Source: Arthrobacter sp. PsM3
GTDB lineage: Bacteria > Actinomycetota > Actinomycetes > Actinomycetales > Micrococcaceae
Direction: 5' to 3'
Length of the DNA stretch: 64,000 nucleotides
Assembly (NCBI RefSeq): GCF_030433895.1
Contig: NZ_JARUXE010000001.1
Span: 62,001-126,000 of the forward strand
Positions 27,065 through 33,600 of this stretch are shown in pieces. The translations under genes were made by a program, and so were the position numbers. The notes under the pieces are model-generated. The model was given only the letters and a program-made list of their open reading frames with translations. It made no database searches and was not told the origin of the DNA. Positions within the stretch are counted from its first letter, which is position 1; the number at the start of each line of letters is the position of its first letter.

Positions 27065-27718
27065 ATGGCCAAGACACCCGCACAGCGGATCAAGAAGCAC
27101 GGCGCCAATGCGACCGTGCCCCAGCACCATCTGCCGTCGGTGATCAACCCAAGCACCAGCCGGACCCCGAAGAAGGCGCAGAACAACAGCAACCTGATCC
27201 TGATTGCCGGGGTCGTGACGAGCCTGTTCCTGTTCTGGTACCTCCACCTGCTCACCCTGAACCAGCTCACCCAGCTGAGCGGCGGCGCAGCCATGCCGGA
27301 CTCGCTGGTCGGGGGCTTCGATTCAGGCTTCGTGGAGCGGTTGCGTGCGGCGATGGACCAGGATGCCCGCGGGCAGCTCAACTACATCCACAAAACTGCC
27401 GGCACGCTCTTTCCCCTGATCTTCGGCTTCACCTGGCTGCTGCTAATTGGCACGAATGTCGCACGGAAGGGACTGCGCTGGGCCCTGTGGGCCGTGCCCC
27501 TGCTTTTCGCGGCCGTCCGGTTGTGGGGCAACGCGGTCATTGACTCAATGATGTCCGCCGACACGGTCGACGCCGGCCAGGTCGCCCTGGCATCGGGCCT
27601 GACCGTCGCCGGCTGGGTGCTGTTGGTGATGAGCCTGGTGGCCGGAGGCCTCGCGGTGTTCCTGGGCCGCAAGCCTGCCTCGACCATCTCTCCCAGCGCG
27701 GGACATGCCCAGTCCTAG
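27065..27718 (+). CDS. Hypothetical four-helix membrane protein
   Basis: A 217-residue protein with a basic cytoplasmic N-terminus (about 45 residues) and four predicted transmembrane helices: LILIAGVVTSLFLFWYLHLL, LFPLIFGFTWLLLIG, WALWAVPLLFAAVRLWG and VAGWVLLVMSLVAGGLAVFLG. A 60-residue extracytoplasmic loop follows the first helix. I do not recognise the family. Its last codons (AGHAQS) and stop lie inside a copy of the family-2 repeat, so the C-terminus was apparently rewritten by repeat insertion or the repeat arose there. It is divergent from the phosphatase gene. Confidence 0.75.
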   Translation: MAKTPAQRIKKHGANATVPQHHLPSVINPSTSRTPKKAQNNSNLILIAGVVTSLFLFWYLHLLTLNQLTQLSGGAAMPDSLVGGFDSGFVERLRAAMDQDARGQLNYIHKTAGTLFPLIFGFTWLLLIGTNVARKGLRWALWAVPLLFAAVRLWGNAVIDSMMSADTVDAGQVALASGLTVAGWVLLVMSLVAGGLAVFLGRKPASTISPSAGHAQS

Positions 27719-27890
27719 GCACACCGACTGGGCATAGTGCCACCATGTCCATCCGTGGCGGATCCCGGAGGGCGTGCTCCACGGCGCCTACTGCGGGACA
27801 TGCCCAGTCCTGGTCACGGCCGCTGGACATAGTGCCACCATGTCCATCCGCGCCGGGTCCCGGAGGGCATGTCCATCGCGGGGGCGGAGG
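27698..27890. repeat. Tandem pair of 95-base repeats, family 2
   Basis: Two units begin GCGGGACATGCCCAGTCCT at 27698 and 27793 (95-base period) and both contain CATAGTGCCACCATGTCC (27733 and 27828). A final GGGCATGTCC at 27865-27874 is complementary to the unit start. TGCCCAGTC (27706-27714) and GACTGGGCA (27726-27734) can form a hairpin. The rest of 27719-27918 is unremarkable. Confidence 0.8.
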
Positions 27891-27918
27891 AGGCGCGGCC
27901 AGCGTCAGCCGGCCGGGC

Positions 27919-28944
27919 TTATGCCTCGGCCGCCAGATACTCCCGCGCCTGGTCCGCTCGCTGGGGCGCGCCCGCGGCACCGAAATGGAGGGCGGCCTTC
28001 GACAAGTTTTCCCGGGCAGCTTCCCGGTTCCCTGCGGCTGAAAACGCCCGGCCGAGCAGCAGGCGGGCTTCGCCAAGAATTTGCGGCAGGGTCGTATCGG
28101 CATCGGCGCACACAGCTTCCAGAAGTTCGATTGCAGTCTGCGAATCTCCCGCCAGGAAGCTCCAGTGACCGCGGTTGAGCTTCATCAACAGGTAATCGTT
28201 CGAACTACCCCCAATTACATCCGTGGCTAATTCTGCCCGTTCAATGCAGCGCAGGGTGTCGGCGTCCGCGACGTCCGCAGCGAGACGCATCGCCGCAGAT
28301 GCTTTGTTGAACTTTGCCCAAATGTCGAGGTTTCTGGCCGGCGAAAAAGTTGCGGCGGCGAGCTCGTGATAGTCGAGGCCCTCCTGCACCTTGTTGCAAA
28401 GGAATGCGACGTTCCCGATGACCCAATAGACCTTGCCGATCAACTGGTCGTCGACTTCGGCAGAAACCGCATCCGCCAGGCGAAGACATTCAACCCAGGC
28501 CTCATCCAACCTTCCGCTGTCTGCCAGAGCGGCGATCAAGGCTTGGCGGGCCTTGACTTGGATCTCGACATCGTCGTCGTCCGTCACCAGGTCGGACGCT
28601 GCCCGGGCAGCCTCCGCAGCTTCTTCCAGCAAGCCAGCACCTTGCCTGGCTTTGGCTACCACGATGTACGTCAGCGCTTTGGCCTGCGGTTCCATCGTGG
28701 AGTAAGGACCTCCCAGCAGGTCCGAGGCGAGTGCTGCGCAGGCCTCAAATTCCTCCGCGTCCAGGAGATTCTCGGCCTGAACGAACGTCATGTTCCACCA
28801 TGACTCGAGATCCCCTTCGTCACGGGCAATTTCGGCAGCTTCGTGTGCGCTGCAGGCTGCCTGAACGAAAGCGTGGTTGGTCCGGTGCTCGTATGCGCGC
28901 AATTCAGCGGCGGCGTATAAGGGCGAAACGGAGTGCAATGGCAT
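27919..28944 (-). CDS. Stand-alone TPR protein, putative peptide receptor
   Basis: A 341-residue soluble all-helical protein. At least five TPR-like hairpins are readable, for example AKALTYIVVAKARQGAGLLEEAAEAARAA, VKARQALIAALADSGRLDEAWVECLRLA, VYWVIGNVAFLCNKVQEGLDYHELAAATF, LLMKLNRGHWSFLAGDSQTAIELLEAV and GEARLLLGRAFSAAGNREAARENLSKAALHF. No HTH, kinase or membrane segment is present. I use the ATG giving MPLHSVSPLYAAAELRAYEHRT with GGAG just upstream. Divergent, 209 bases away, is a 50-residue secreted peptide gene. TPR receptor plus small exported peptide is the architecture of RRNPP quorum-sensing systems; with no HTH this would be Rap-like. That role is inference. Confidence 0.8.
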   Translation of the reverse strand: MPLHSVSPLYAAAELRAYEHRTNHAFVQAACSAHEAAEIARDEGDLESWWNMTFVQAENLLDAEEFEACAALASDLLGGPYSTMEPQAKALTYIVVAKARQGAGLLEEAAEAARAASDLVTDDDDVEIQVKARQALIAALADSGRLDEAWVECLRLADAVSAEVDDQLIGKVYWVIGNVAFLCNKVQEGLDYHELAAATFSPARNLDIWAKFNKASAAMRLAADVADADTLRCIERAELATDVIGGSSNDYLLMKLNRGHWSFLAGDSQTAIELLEAVCADADTTLPQILGEARLLLGRAFSAAGNREAARENLSKAALHFGAAGAPQRADQAREYLAAEA

Positions 28945-29051
28945 AGCTCCATTATCCGTTGCCACAGAAGCAGATTGGGACACGCCACAAAAGCAGGAGC
29001 CACGCATTTTTCCCGCAGGAAAGGCTCAACCCGCACGGCTAACACAGTTTT

Positions 29052-29126
29052 GAAATTGTGGTGGAAATTGTTACCTCACGGCGTGTCTTATGCCTCTATA
29101 CTGAACTTGCATCACATGAGTCACAT
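29052..29126 (+). promoter_or_regulatory. Promoter and repeat elements of the secreted-peptide gene
   Basis: A good -10 TATACT (29097-29102) lacks a consensus -35 at the proper distance, as in activator-dependent promoters. Upstream are direct repeats GAAATTGT at 29052-29059 and 29064-29071 (12-base period); GTGTCTTATG at 29083-29092 recurs before the c-di-GMP operon; TCACAT repeats at 29112-29117 and 29121-29126 lie downstream of the -10. Confidence 0.45.
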
Positions 29127-29153
29127 CAGCCGCATACGTATCAGGAGCCCTCA

Positions 29154-29306
29154 ATGAAGAAAACCCTCGCAACTCTCCTCGTCGCCGGTGCGCTGGCTGC
29201 GGCCGGCCTGTCCGCCTCAGCCGCAGTATCCGCCTCGGGCACTGACTCCGGTCAGGGCTCAGTCGTTGCAGTAGGCTGGTGGCCGAATTCCACTCCCAAG
29301 AACTAA
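29154..29306 (+). CDS. Small secreted peptide, candidate pheromone precursor
   Basis: A 50-residue product. Residues 1-27 form a textbook Sec signal: MKK, then TLATLLVAGALAAAGLS, then Ala-x-Ala sites (SASAA, AVSAS). Cleavage would leave about 23-27 residues ending GSVVAVGWWPNSTPKN. AGGAG lies six bases before the ATG, a -10 TATACT 52 bases before it, and a strong terminator follows 16 bases after the stop, so it is a dedicated monocistronic unit. It is divergent from the TPR gene. The short mature part with an aromatic C-terminus suggests a signalling peptide rather than an enzyme or structural protein; a bacteriocin-like role is possible. Confidence 0.75.
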   Translation: MKKTLATLLVAGALAAAGLSASAAVSASGTDSGQGSVVAVGWWPNSTPKN

Positions 29307-29322
29307 GGGAGAGGGACGGATC

Positions 29323-29364
29323 GGCGGGTACCGGAAGGAGACTTCCAGTACCCGCCTTTCTTGC
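29323..29364 (+). terminator. Rho-independent terminator of the peptide gene
   Basis: 15-base arms GGCGGGTACCGGAAG (29323-29337) and CTTCCAGTACCCGCC (29342-29356) with one mismatch and a GAGA loop, followed by TTTCTTGCTT. It isolates the peptide transcript from the convergent GGDEF-EAL gene. Confidence 0.88.
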
Positions 29365-29407
29365 TTAATACCCTCAAACAAAGCCTGAACAAGACATTAG
29401 GCCCCAG

Positions 29408-30943
29408 TTACACCGAGCCCCGGGCCCCCGGCCCAATCAGTGCCTCGATCTGCGCAGCAGGAACGGGCCGGCCGAAGTAATAGCCCTGGCCGCTCGCGCA
29501 GCCCAAGCGAACCAGTTCAGCCGCCTGCTCGGCCGTCTCGATGCCTTCGGCAACGGCCTTGAGCCCGCAGGCGTGGATGAGGTGCAGCACTGCCGCGACG
29601 AAGTTGCTCTGCTCCTCGTCTGAGCCGAGCCCGTCGATCAGGCTCTTGTCGATCTTGACCACGTTGACCGGCAGTTTCCGCAGGTAGCTGATGGAGGAAT
29701 AGCCGGTGCCAAAGTCATCGATTTCGAGCTGCACGCCCAGGCGCCGCAGCCCGCTCAGTGAATACTTGTCCACGTCCCCGCCGCTGATGGCCATGGATTC
29801 CGTGAGCTCGATGATGAGGTTGGCGGCGTCCACCCCTGTTTCGCGGAGGACGTCGCGGACGTTTTCGATCAGGTCGAGGTTCTGCAACTCCGTCGTGGAG
29901 ATGTTGACGCGGACGTTGAAGCTGCCGTCCACGTTAAGCTGCTGCTGCCAGCGCCTCAGTTGGCGCACGGCGTTCCGCAAGACCCAGTGGCCCAGGTCCA
30001 CGATCATCCCCGTCTCTTCGGCCAGCGGGATGAACGAATCGGGCATCAGGAGTCCGCGCTCCGGGTGGTTCCAGCGCACCAGCGCTTCAACACCCTCGAT
30101 CCGCCTGGTGGCAAGGTCCACTACCGGCTGATAGTGCAGCGTGAGCTGGTCCTGGCGGATCGCCTCGCGCAGTTCCGTAATCATTACGCTCTGGAGCCGC
30201 CGCGCATAGAGCAACGCCGGTTCGAACACCTTGATGCTGCTGTGCGGCTGCGCCTTGGCCGCATACATCGCCGTGTCGGCCTCCATCACCAGATCGTCGA
30301 CCGACTGGCCGGGTTCCGCGACCCGCAGCCCGATGCTGGTGCCGCAGGTAATGCGCAGGTCTCCGATTTCCAGGCTCTCGCCGAGCGCCTTGAGGATCCG
30401 GTTGGCGACCCGCCGGGCCCTGACCAGATTGGACTTCGGCAGCATCACGGCGAATTCGTCGCCGCCGAGGCGTGCGACCGTGTCCGTGTCGCGGACGGCA
30501 CTTTGCAGCCGCCGCGAGATCACCCGGAGGACATCGTCGCCGGCGCTGTGGCCCAGGGTGTCGTTGATGCCCTTGAAGGAATCGAGATCAAGGACCAGCA
30601 GGGCCGGCGGCAATTCGCCCCGGGAAGTCTCGGCCAGGGCGTGGCTCAGGACCGAGTTCAGCGCTGTCCGGTTGGCAAGCTGGGTCAGCGGGTCGGTCAG
30701 CGCCATCCGCTCAAGCTCAACCTGGGCTTCGCGGAGCATCGCCGTCCGGCTTTCGACGCGCTGCTCAAGTTCCTGGTAGATGGTCTGCAGGTCGTCCGCC
30801 ATCAGGTTGATCCCGGCGATGACCGCGGCGACGTCGTCCCTGGCGCCGGAGTGGGGAATCCTGGTCGTCAGGTCACCGCCCGCGATTCGGACGATGCCTT
30901 CGACGAGGGCGTGCAGCCTGGGGTCCGGGGGCTCAGTCATCAC
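29408..30943 (-). CDS. Bifunctional GGDEF-EAL c-di-GMP enzyme
   Basis: A 511-residue cytosolic protein. Residues 1-80 form a HAMP-like region and coiled coil (DDLQTIYQELEQRVESRTAMLREAQVELERM) without transmembrane segments. The GGDEF domain has intact GGDEF at 160-164 and an inhibitory RxxD site (Arg151-Asp154) five residues before it. The EAL domain has EALVRW at 286, ELTES, DDFGTGYSS and an EGIET loop, all consistent with activity. It can therefore make and break c-di-GMP. It is last in an operon with a STAS-like protein, whose end it overlaps by 11 bases, and a 45-residue protein, which suggests STAS-mediated input control. Confidence 0.93.
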   Translation of the reverse strand: MMTEPPDPRLHALVEGIVRIAGGDLTTRIPHSGARDDVAAVIAGINLMADDLQTIYQELEQRVESRTAMLREAQVELERMALTDPLTQLANRTALNSVLSHALAETSRGELPPALLVLDLDSFKGINDTLGHSAGDDVLRVISRRLQSAVRDTDTVARLGGDEFAVMLPKSNLVRARRVANRILKALGESLEIGDLRITCGTSIGLRVAEPGQSVDDLVMEADTAMYAAKAQPHSSIKVFEPALLYARRLQSVMITELREAIRQDQLTLHYQPVVDLATRRIEGVEALVRWNHPERGLLMPDSFIPLAEETGMIVDLGHWVLRNAVRQLRRWQQQLNVDGSFNVRVNISTTELQNLDLIENVRDVLRETGVDAANLIIELTESMAISGGDVDKYSLSGLRRLGVQLEIDDFGTGYSSISYLRKLPVNVVKIDKSLIDGLGSDEEQSNFVAAVLHLIHACGLKAVAEGIETAEQAAELVRLGCASGQGYYFGRPVPAAQIEALIGPGARGSV

Positions 30944-31394
30944 TCTGGTACTGCCCTAACCAATCTATAGCCTCAGCCTCGGACATGAAGAACTGCGCCG
31001 GGATGCTCTCGGTCCTCGACCGCAACAGGTAGTGCGCGATCACGCGGTCGACGGGGCTTTCACCCACGAGGGCGAATGCGGACGCCGCGATTGACGTGCT
31101 GTAGACGTGCCGCGCCTCGGGGCTGAGGCCCACCACACCCGTGATGACCAGCAGCACGGGCATTCGCCGGCCGTTAGCCAGGGCCCGGACCGCGGTTCCG
31201 GCCTCGCGGGCCTCGGGGCCCTCAATTTCCGCGTTGGCGGGGAGCTCGACTTCGATGATGCCACCGTCGCGCATGCGGACGCCGATCGGGGCACCCGCCG
31301 CGGGCACCGCCGCAGGCGCCGCCGTCAGGCCGGCTAGTCCCGTGGTCTCTTCGGGTATGCGTTCATCGGGCCAGGCCACCGCCTCGACCGTCAT
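30933..31394 (-). CDS. STAS/SpoIIAA-like domain protein
   Basis: A 153-residue protein whose body (IGVRMRDGGIIEVELP, MPVLLVITGVVGLSPEARHVYSTSIAASAFALVGESPVDRVIAHYLL, IPAQFFMSEAEAIDWLGQY) fits the SpoIIAA-like/STAS-related fold found next to actinobacterial GGDEF-EAL and signalling genes. An Ala/Pro-rich leader of about 35 residues precedes it. It may bind a small ligand or partner and regulate the c-di-GMP enzyme encoded downstream. Its start overlaps the stop of the upstream 45-residue gene (ATGA), and its end overlaps the GGDEF-EAL start, so all three are translationally coupled. Confidence 0.72.
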   Translation of the reverse strand: MTVEAVAWPDERIPEETTGLAGLTAAPAAVPAAGAPIGVRMRDGGIIEVELPANAEIEGPEAREAGTAVRALANGRRMPVLLVITGVVGLSPEARHVYSTSIAASAFALVGESPVDRVIAHYLLRSRTESIPAQFFMSEAEAIDWLGQYQSDD

Positions 31395-31528
31395 TGGAGC
31401 TCAGCCCAGTGGTAGGCCGGCTCAGCAAGTTCGGGGGCCGCATCGGAGTCGGGGTGGACAATGCCGTCGTTCAAGCCCGCGACGGCGGACGCTGCATCAA
31501 GGCGCCGCAAGACTAGCTCATCAGACAT
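31391..31528 (-). CDS. 45-residue hypothetical protein leading the c-di-GMP operon
   Basis: A small frame beginning MSDELVLRRLDAASAVAGLNDG and ending with an acidic, aromatic tail AEPAYHWAELQ. Its TGA overlaps the ATG of the STAS gene (ATGA), the main reason to believe it is translated; GGGGA lies three bases before the start. An in-frame ATG ten codons upstream (31558) would give 55 residues. No signal peptide or membrane segment. I do not recognise a family. It could be a regulatory subunit of the STAS/GGDEF-EAL module or a translational-coupling leader. Confidence 0.55.
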   Translation of the reverse strand: MSDELVLRRLDAASAVAGLNDGIVHPDSDAAPELAEPAYHWAELQ

Positions 31529-31560
31529 TGGTCCCCATTGGACTCCGGAGTCGGCCATTC

Positions 31561-31609
31561 AGCATGCGCTGGAGTCACGTCGCGCATGCTGCACCGGAAC
31601 GTTCCGGTG
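31561..31609. promoter_or_regulatory. Two palindromes upstream of the c-di-GMP operon
   Basis: AGCATGCGC (31561-31569) pairs with GCGCATGCT (31582-31590), and CACCGGAACGTTCCGGTG (31592-31609) is a perfect 18-base palindrome, all within 80 bases of the first start codon. Two adjacent dyads at this position suggest operators or a structured leader. Confidence 0.5.
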
Positions 31610-31648
31610 AATGCCCTCATGATAATCGAAGCCGGGGTTGTTTTGAGA

Positions 31649-31658
31649 CATAAGACAC
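31649..31658 (-). promoter_or_regulatory. Second copy of the GTGTCTTATG element
   Basis: On the minus strand GTGTCTTATG is followed by TCTCAAAAC; upstream of the peptide gene (29083) it is followed by CCTCTATAC, so similarity extends beyond the ten identical bases. Both lie ahead of neighbouring transcription units, suggesting a common regulator. Could be coincidence. Confidence 0.35.
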
Positions 31659-31682
31659 CCCGGAACCGCCGCGCCCGTCCGG

Positions 31683-32480
31683 TCAGGAACCGTCCGCCAG
31701 CCCCCGCGCCGCGTGACCCCGCGCTCCGGCCAGCCGCCGGACCGTACGCTCCCTGCCCACCCGTTGCGCCACCACCAGACCGACCGCCGCCGTGCCGATG
31801 GTGATGGGGTAGCCCATCAGCCGCTCCAGGGTACCCGGTTCCGGCACGACCATGCCCGTCACTCCGCCGGCGGTGAGGGCGCCGAGGGACACCACGCCGC
31901 ACGCCAGGATGAGCCAGCTCAGCGGTGTCTGCCGCAGCCAGAGCAAGCCCAGCAGCACCAGCGCGAGGCCCCCTGCCGCGAAGTACATGATGGCGCCCAC
32001 CGCGTGCCACGCGGAGCCGGCATCCTCGGGGACCAGCCCCACGATGACGGTCCCGGCACCGGCGAAGGCGGTGAGGGCACGCGCGGCGATCGCGGCCGCC
32101 CACGGTGTCCGGCCGGCCAGCCCGGCCGTGAGGCTCGCGACGGGTCGCGCTGCCGTGCACAACAGCGCCGCGCTGAGCAGCACCGCTCCGACCATCATGC
32201 CCACGCCCTGGACCACGAACGAGGTGTTCATCAGCAGGTTGGCGGGTGAGCAGACATCCCGGCCCTCGAAGGCCCCGCAGCCCCCCGCGCCCAGGTCGCT
32301 GATATAGCCGGTCCGGCGGCTGTACGGCTGCTGCCCCGCCCACGCCCCAATCACGGCAGCTTCCGCCACAAAATACTGCAGCACACTGAGCAGTGCCAGC
32401 GCACCGGCGTAGAACCTCGTGGACGGCAGATCCGGGAGGTAGATGATGTCCTTGGACGGCGAGTCAGCGCGGGCGGTCAT
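31683..32480 (-). CDS. DUF998 family membrane protein
   Basis: A 265-residue integral membrane protein with about seven hydrophobic helices and the DUF998 landmarks: RRTGYISDLGA after the first helix, CSPANLLMNTSFVVQG, a VGLVPEDAGSAWHAVGAIMYFAAGG block containing the family's conserved His, and a final cytoplasmic Arg-rich tail. Function is unknown; members are occasionally described as possible sterol-like or lipid-related proteins without proof. It is transcribed toward the c-di-GMP operon, 120 bases upstream of its palindromes, with no clear terminator between. Confidence 0.85.
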   Translation of the reverse strand: MTARADSPSKDIIYLPDLPSTRFYAGALALLSVLQYFVAEAAVIGAWAGQQPYSRRTGYISDLGAGGCGAFEGRDVCSPANLLMNTSFVVQGVGMMVGAVLLSAALLCTAARPVASLTAGLAGRTPWAAAIAARALTAFAGAGTVIVGLVPEDAGSAWHAVGAIMYFAAGGLALVLLGLLWLRQTPLSWLILACGVVSLGALTAGGVTGMVVPEPGTLERLMGYPITIGTAAVGLVVAQRVGRERTVRRLAGARGHAARGLADGS

Positions 32481-32565
32481 GCCAAGAGCGTAGTACGGCC
32501 CCCCACCTTGTATGCTTATATCCGTGTCCGAACGGGCCGGCCCCGGCCGACCAGCACGGACGCCC

Positions 32566-32638
32566 GCCCTCGTAGCTCAGTGGATAGAGCACGGCTCTCC
32601 TAAAGCCGGTGTCGTTGGTTCGATTCCAATCGAGGGCA
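32566..32638 (+). tRNA. tRNA-Arg (anticodon CCU)
   Basis: A complete 73-nt cloverleaf: acceptor stem GCCCTCG (32566-32572) pairs with CGAGGGC (32631-32637), discriminator A at 32638, D-arm with AGCTCAGTGGATAGAGC, anticodon stem CGGCT/AGCCG around loop CTCCTAA (anticodon CCT), and T-loop GGTTCGATTCC. It reads AGG. CCA is not encoded. The next gene may start two bases after its end. No integrase or att duplication is visible nearby. Confidence 0.97.
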
Positions 32639-32639
32639 C

Positions 32640-33140
32640 TTGAACCCCCAGTCCCCGGACGACGCTCCGGACTTCGATCTCCGCGCCTTCCTGCTGGGCA
32701 GCTGGACCCTGGAACGAACCCTCCTGGACAGGGCCACCGGCACGCAGGGATCTTTCACCGGCGCCGTGCACTTCACCGAAACAACCGACGACGACGGCGG
32801 CCTCCGCCTCCGCGAGGAGGGCACCGTTTTTTGGGCGTCCGTCCCGGGCGGGCCGGCCGGCACACCGTTCACCGGCCCGGCCAGCCGGGAATACCTGCTC
32901 CGGCCAACCGGCGCACCGGACACGATGGACATGTTCTTCCCTGACGGCCGGCCGTTCCACCGCATGGGCTTCGGGCCGCGGAGCAACCGGGACCAGCACT
33001 GGTGTGACCCGGACAGCTACCGCGTGAACTACACCAGAACCGGTCCGGACGAATTCCGTTACGAGTGGGATGTCACCGGGCCGGCCAAGAACCAACTGCT
33101 CACCTCGGTCCTGCGCCGCACCACGGACGCCGCGGCATGA
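32640..33140 (+). CDS. DUF6314 family protein
   Basis: A 166-residue protein with the family pattern: FDLRAFLLGSWTLERTL at the start, GTQGSFTGAVHFTE, a middle REYLL segment, MFFPDGRPFHRMGFG, and the C-terminal HWCDPDSYRVNYTRTGPDEFRYEWDVTGPAKNQ. The function is unknown; the fold looks like a small beta barrel. The only start that includes the conserved N-terminus is a TTG two bases after the tRNA-Arg gene; the acceptor-stem sequence GAGGG lies just before it and may act as ribosome-binding site. It is coupled (ATGA) to a Nudix gene. Confidence 0.8.
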   Translation: MNPQSPDDAPDFDLRAFLLGSWTLERTLLDRATGTQGSFTGAVHFTETTDDDGGLRLREEGTVFWASVPGGPAGTPFTGPASREYLLRPTGAPDTMDMFFPDGRPFHRMGFGPRSNRDQHWCDPDSYRVNYTRTGPDEFRYEWDVTGPAKNQLLTSVLRRTTDAAA

Positions 33141-33541
33141 ACCCGCTCATCGTTGTCTCCGCGGTCTGCGTTTTCGACGCCGCCGGACGCCTCCTCACCG
33201 TGCGCAAGCGGGGCACGGACAAGTTCATGCATCCCGGCGGCAAGCCTGAGGGGGGCGAAACCGCCGCCCAGACGGCCGCACGGGAACTGGCCGAAGAAGT
33301 CGGGATCGTGCTCGGCGCGGAAGAGCTGGTGCTCCTGGGCATCTGGTTCGCGGACGCCGCCAACGAGGCCGCGACGCAGATCCAGGCGACGGTCTTCACG
33401 GCGCCGGGGGTGTGGAGCGCCCATCCGTCCGCGGAAATCGCCGAGATCCGCTGGCTTGACCTGGCCGGTGAGCTGCCGGACGATCTGGCCCCGCTGCTCA
33501 CCGACCACGTCCTGCCGGCCCTCGCGAGCCAGACCGGTTAG
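33137..33541 (+). CDS. Nudix hydrolase
   Basis: A 134-residue MutT-like enzyme. The Nudix box GGKPEGGETAAQTAARELAEEVGI (residues about 34-57) is complete, with the REx2EE metal-binding core. I start at MNPLIVVSAVCVFDAAGRLLTVRK, which overlaps the preceding stop (ATGA), instead of at an upstream in-frame codon. Members hydrolyse nucleoside diphosphate derivatives such as oxidised dNTPs or ADP-ribose; the substrate here is not identifiable. The DUF6314-Nudix pair forms a two-gene operon following the tRNA. Confidence 0.92.
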   Translation: MNPLIVVSAVCVFDAAGRLLTVRKRGTDKFMHPGGKPEGGETAAQTAARELAEEVGIVLGAEELVLLGIWFADAANEAATQIQATVFTAPGVWSAHPSAEIAEIRWLDLAGELPDDLAPLLTDHVLPALASQTG

Positions 33542-33546
33542 GGCCT

Positions 33547-33600
33547 GCCCGGTCAGAGGCCGGCCCGGTCAGAGGCCGGCCCGGTCAGAGGCCGGCCCGG
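33547..33600. repeat. 16-base tandem repeat between convergent genes
   Basis: GCCCGGTCAGAGGCCG is repeated three times without change (33547-33594) with a six-base partial fourth. Successive GGCC/CCGG blocks can pair, so it may work as a terminator for the Nudix gene and the convergent ABC exporter gene. Three perfect copies suggest recent slippage. Confidence 0.85.

Noticed and set aside
26950..27381. N-terminal 144-codon extension of the IMPase frame
   Set aside because: The extension overlaps the start of the divergent membrane protein gene and has no similarity; the GTG start gives a normal family length.
27919..28944. TPR protein as a DNA-binding RRNPP regulator (PlcR/Rgg type)
   Set aside because: No HTH can be found at the N-terminus or elsewhere; only a Rap-like, non-DNA-binding role remains possible.
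32566..32638. tRNA-Arg as an integration site of a mobile island
   Set aside because: No integrase, no duplicated tRNA end and ordinary conserved genes follow directly.
33547..33600. Short direct repeats as a possible CRISPR array
   Set aside because: The units are contiguous with no spacers and there are no cas genes.
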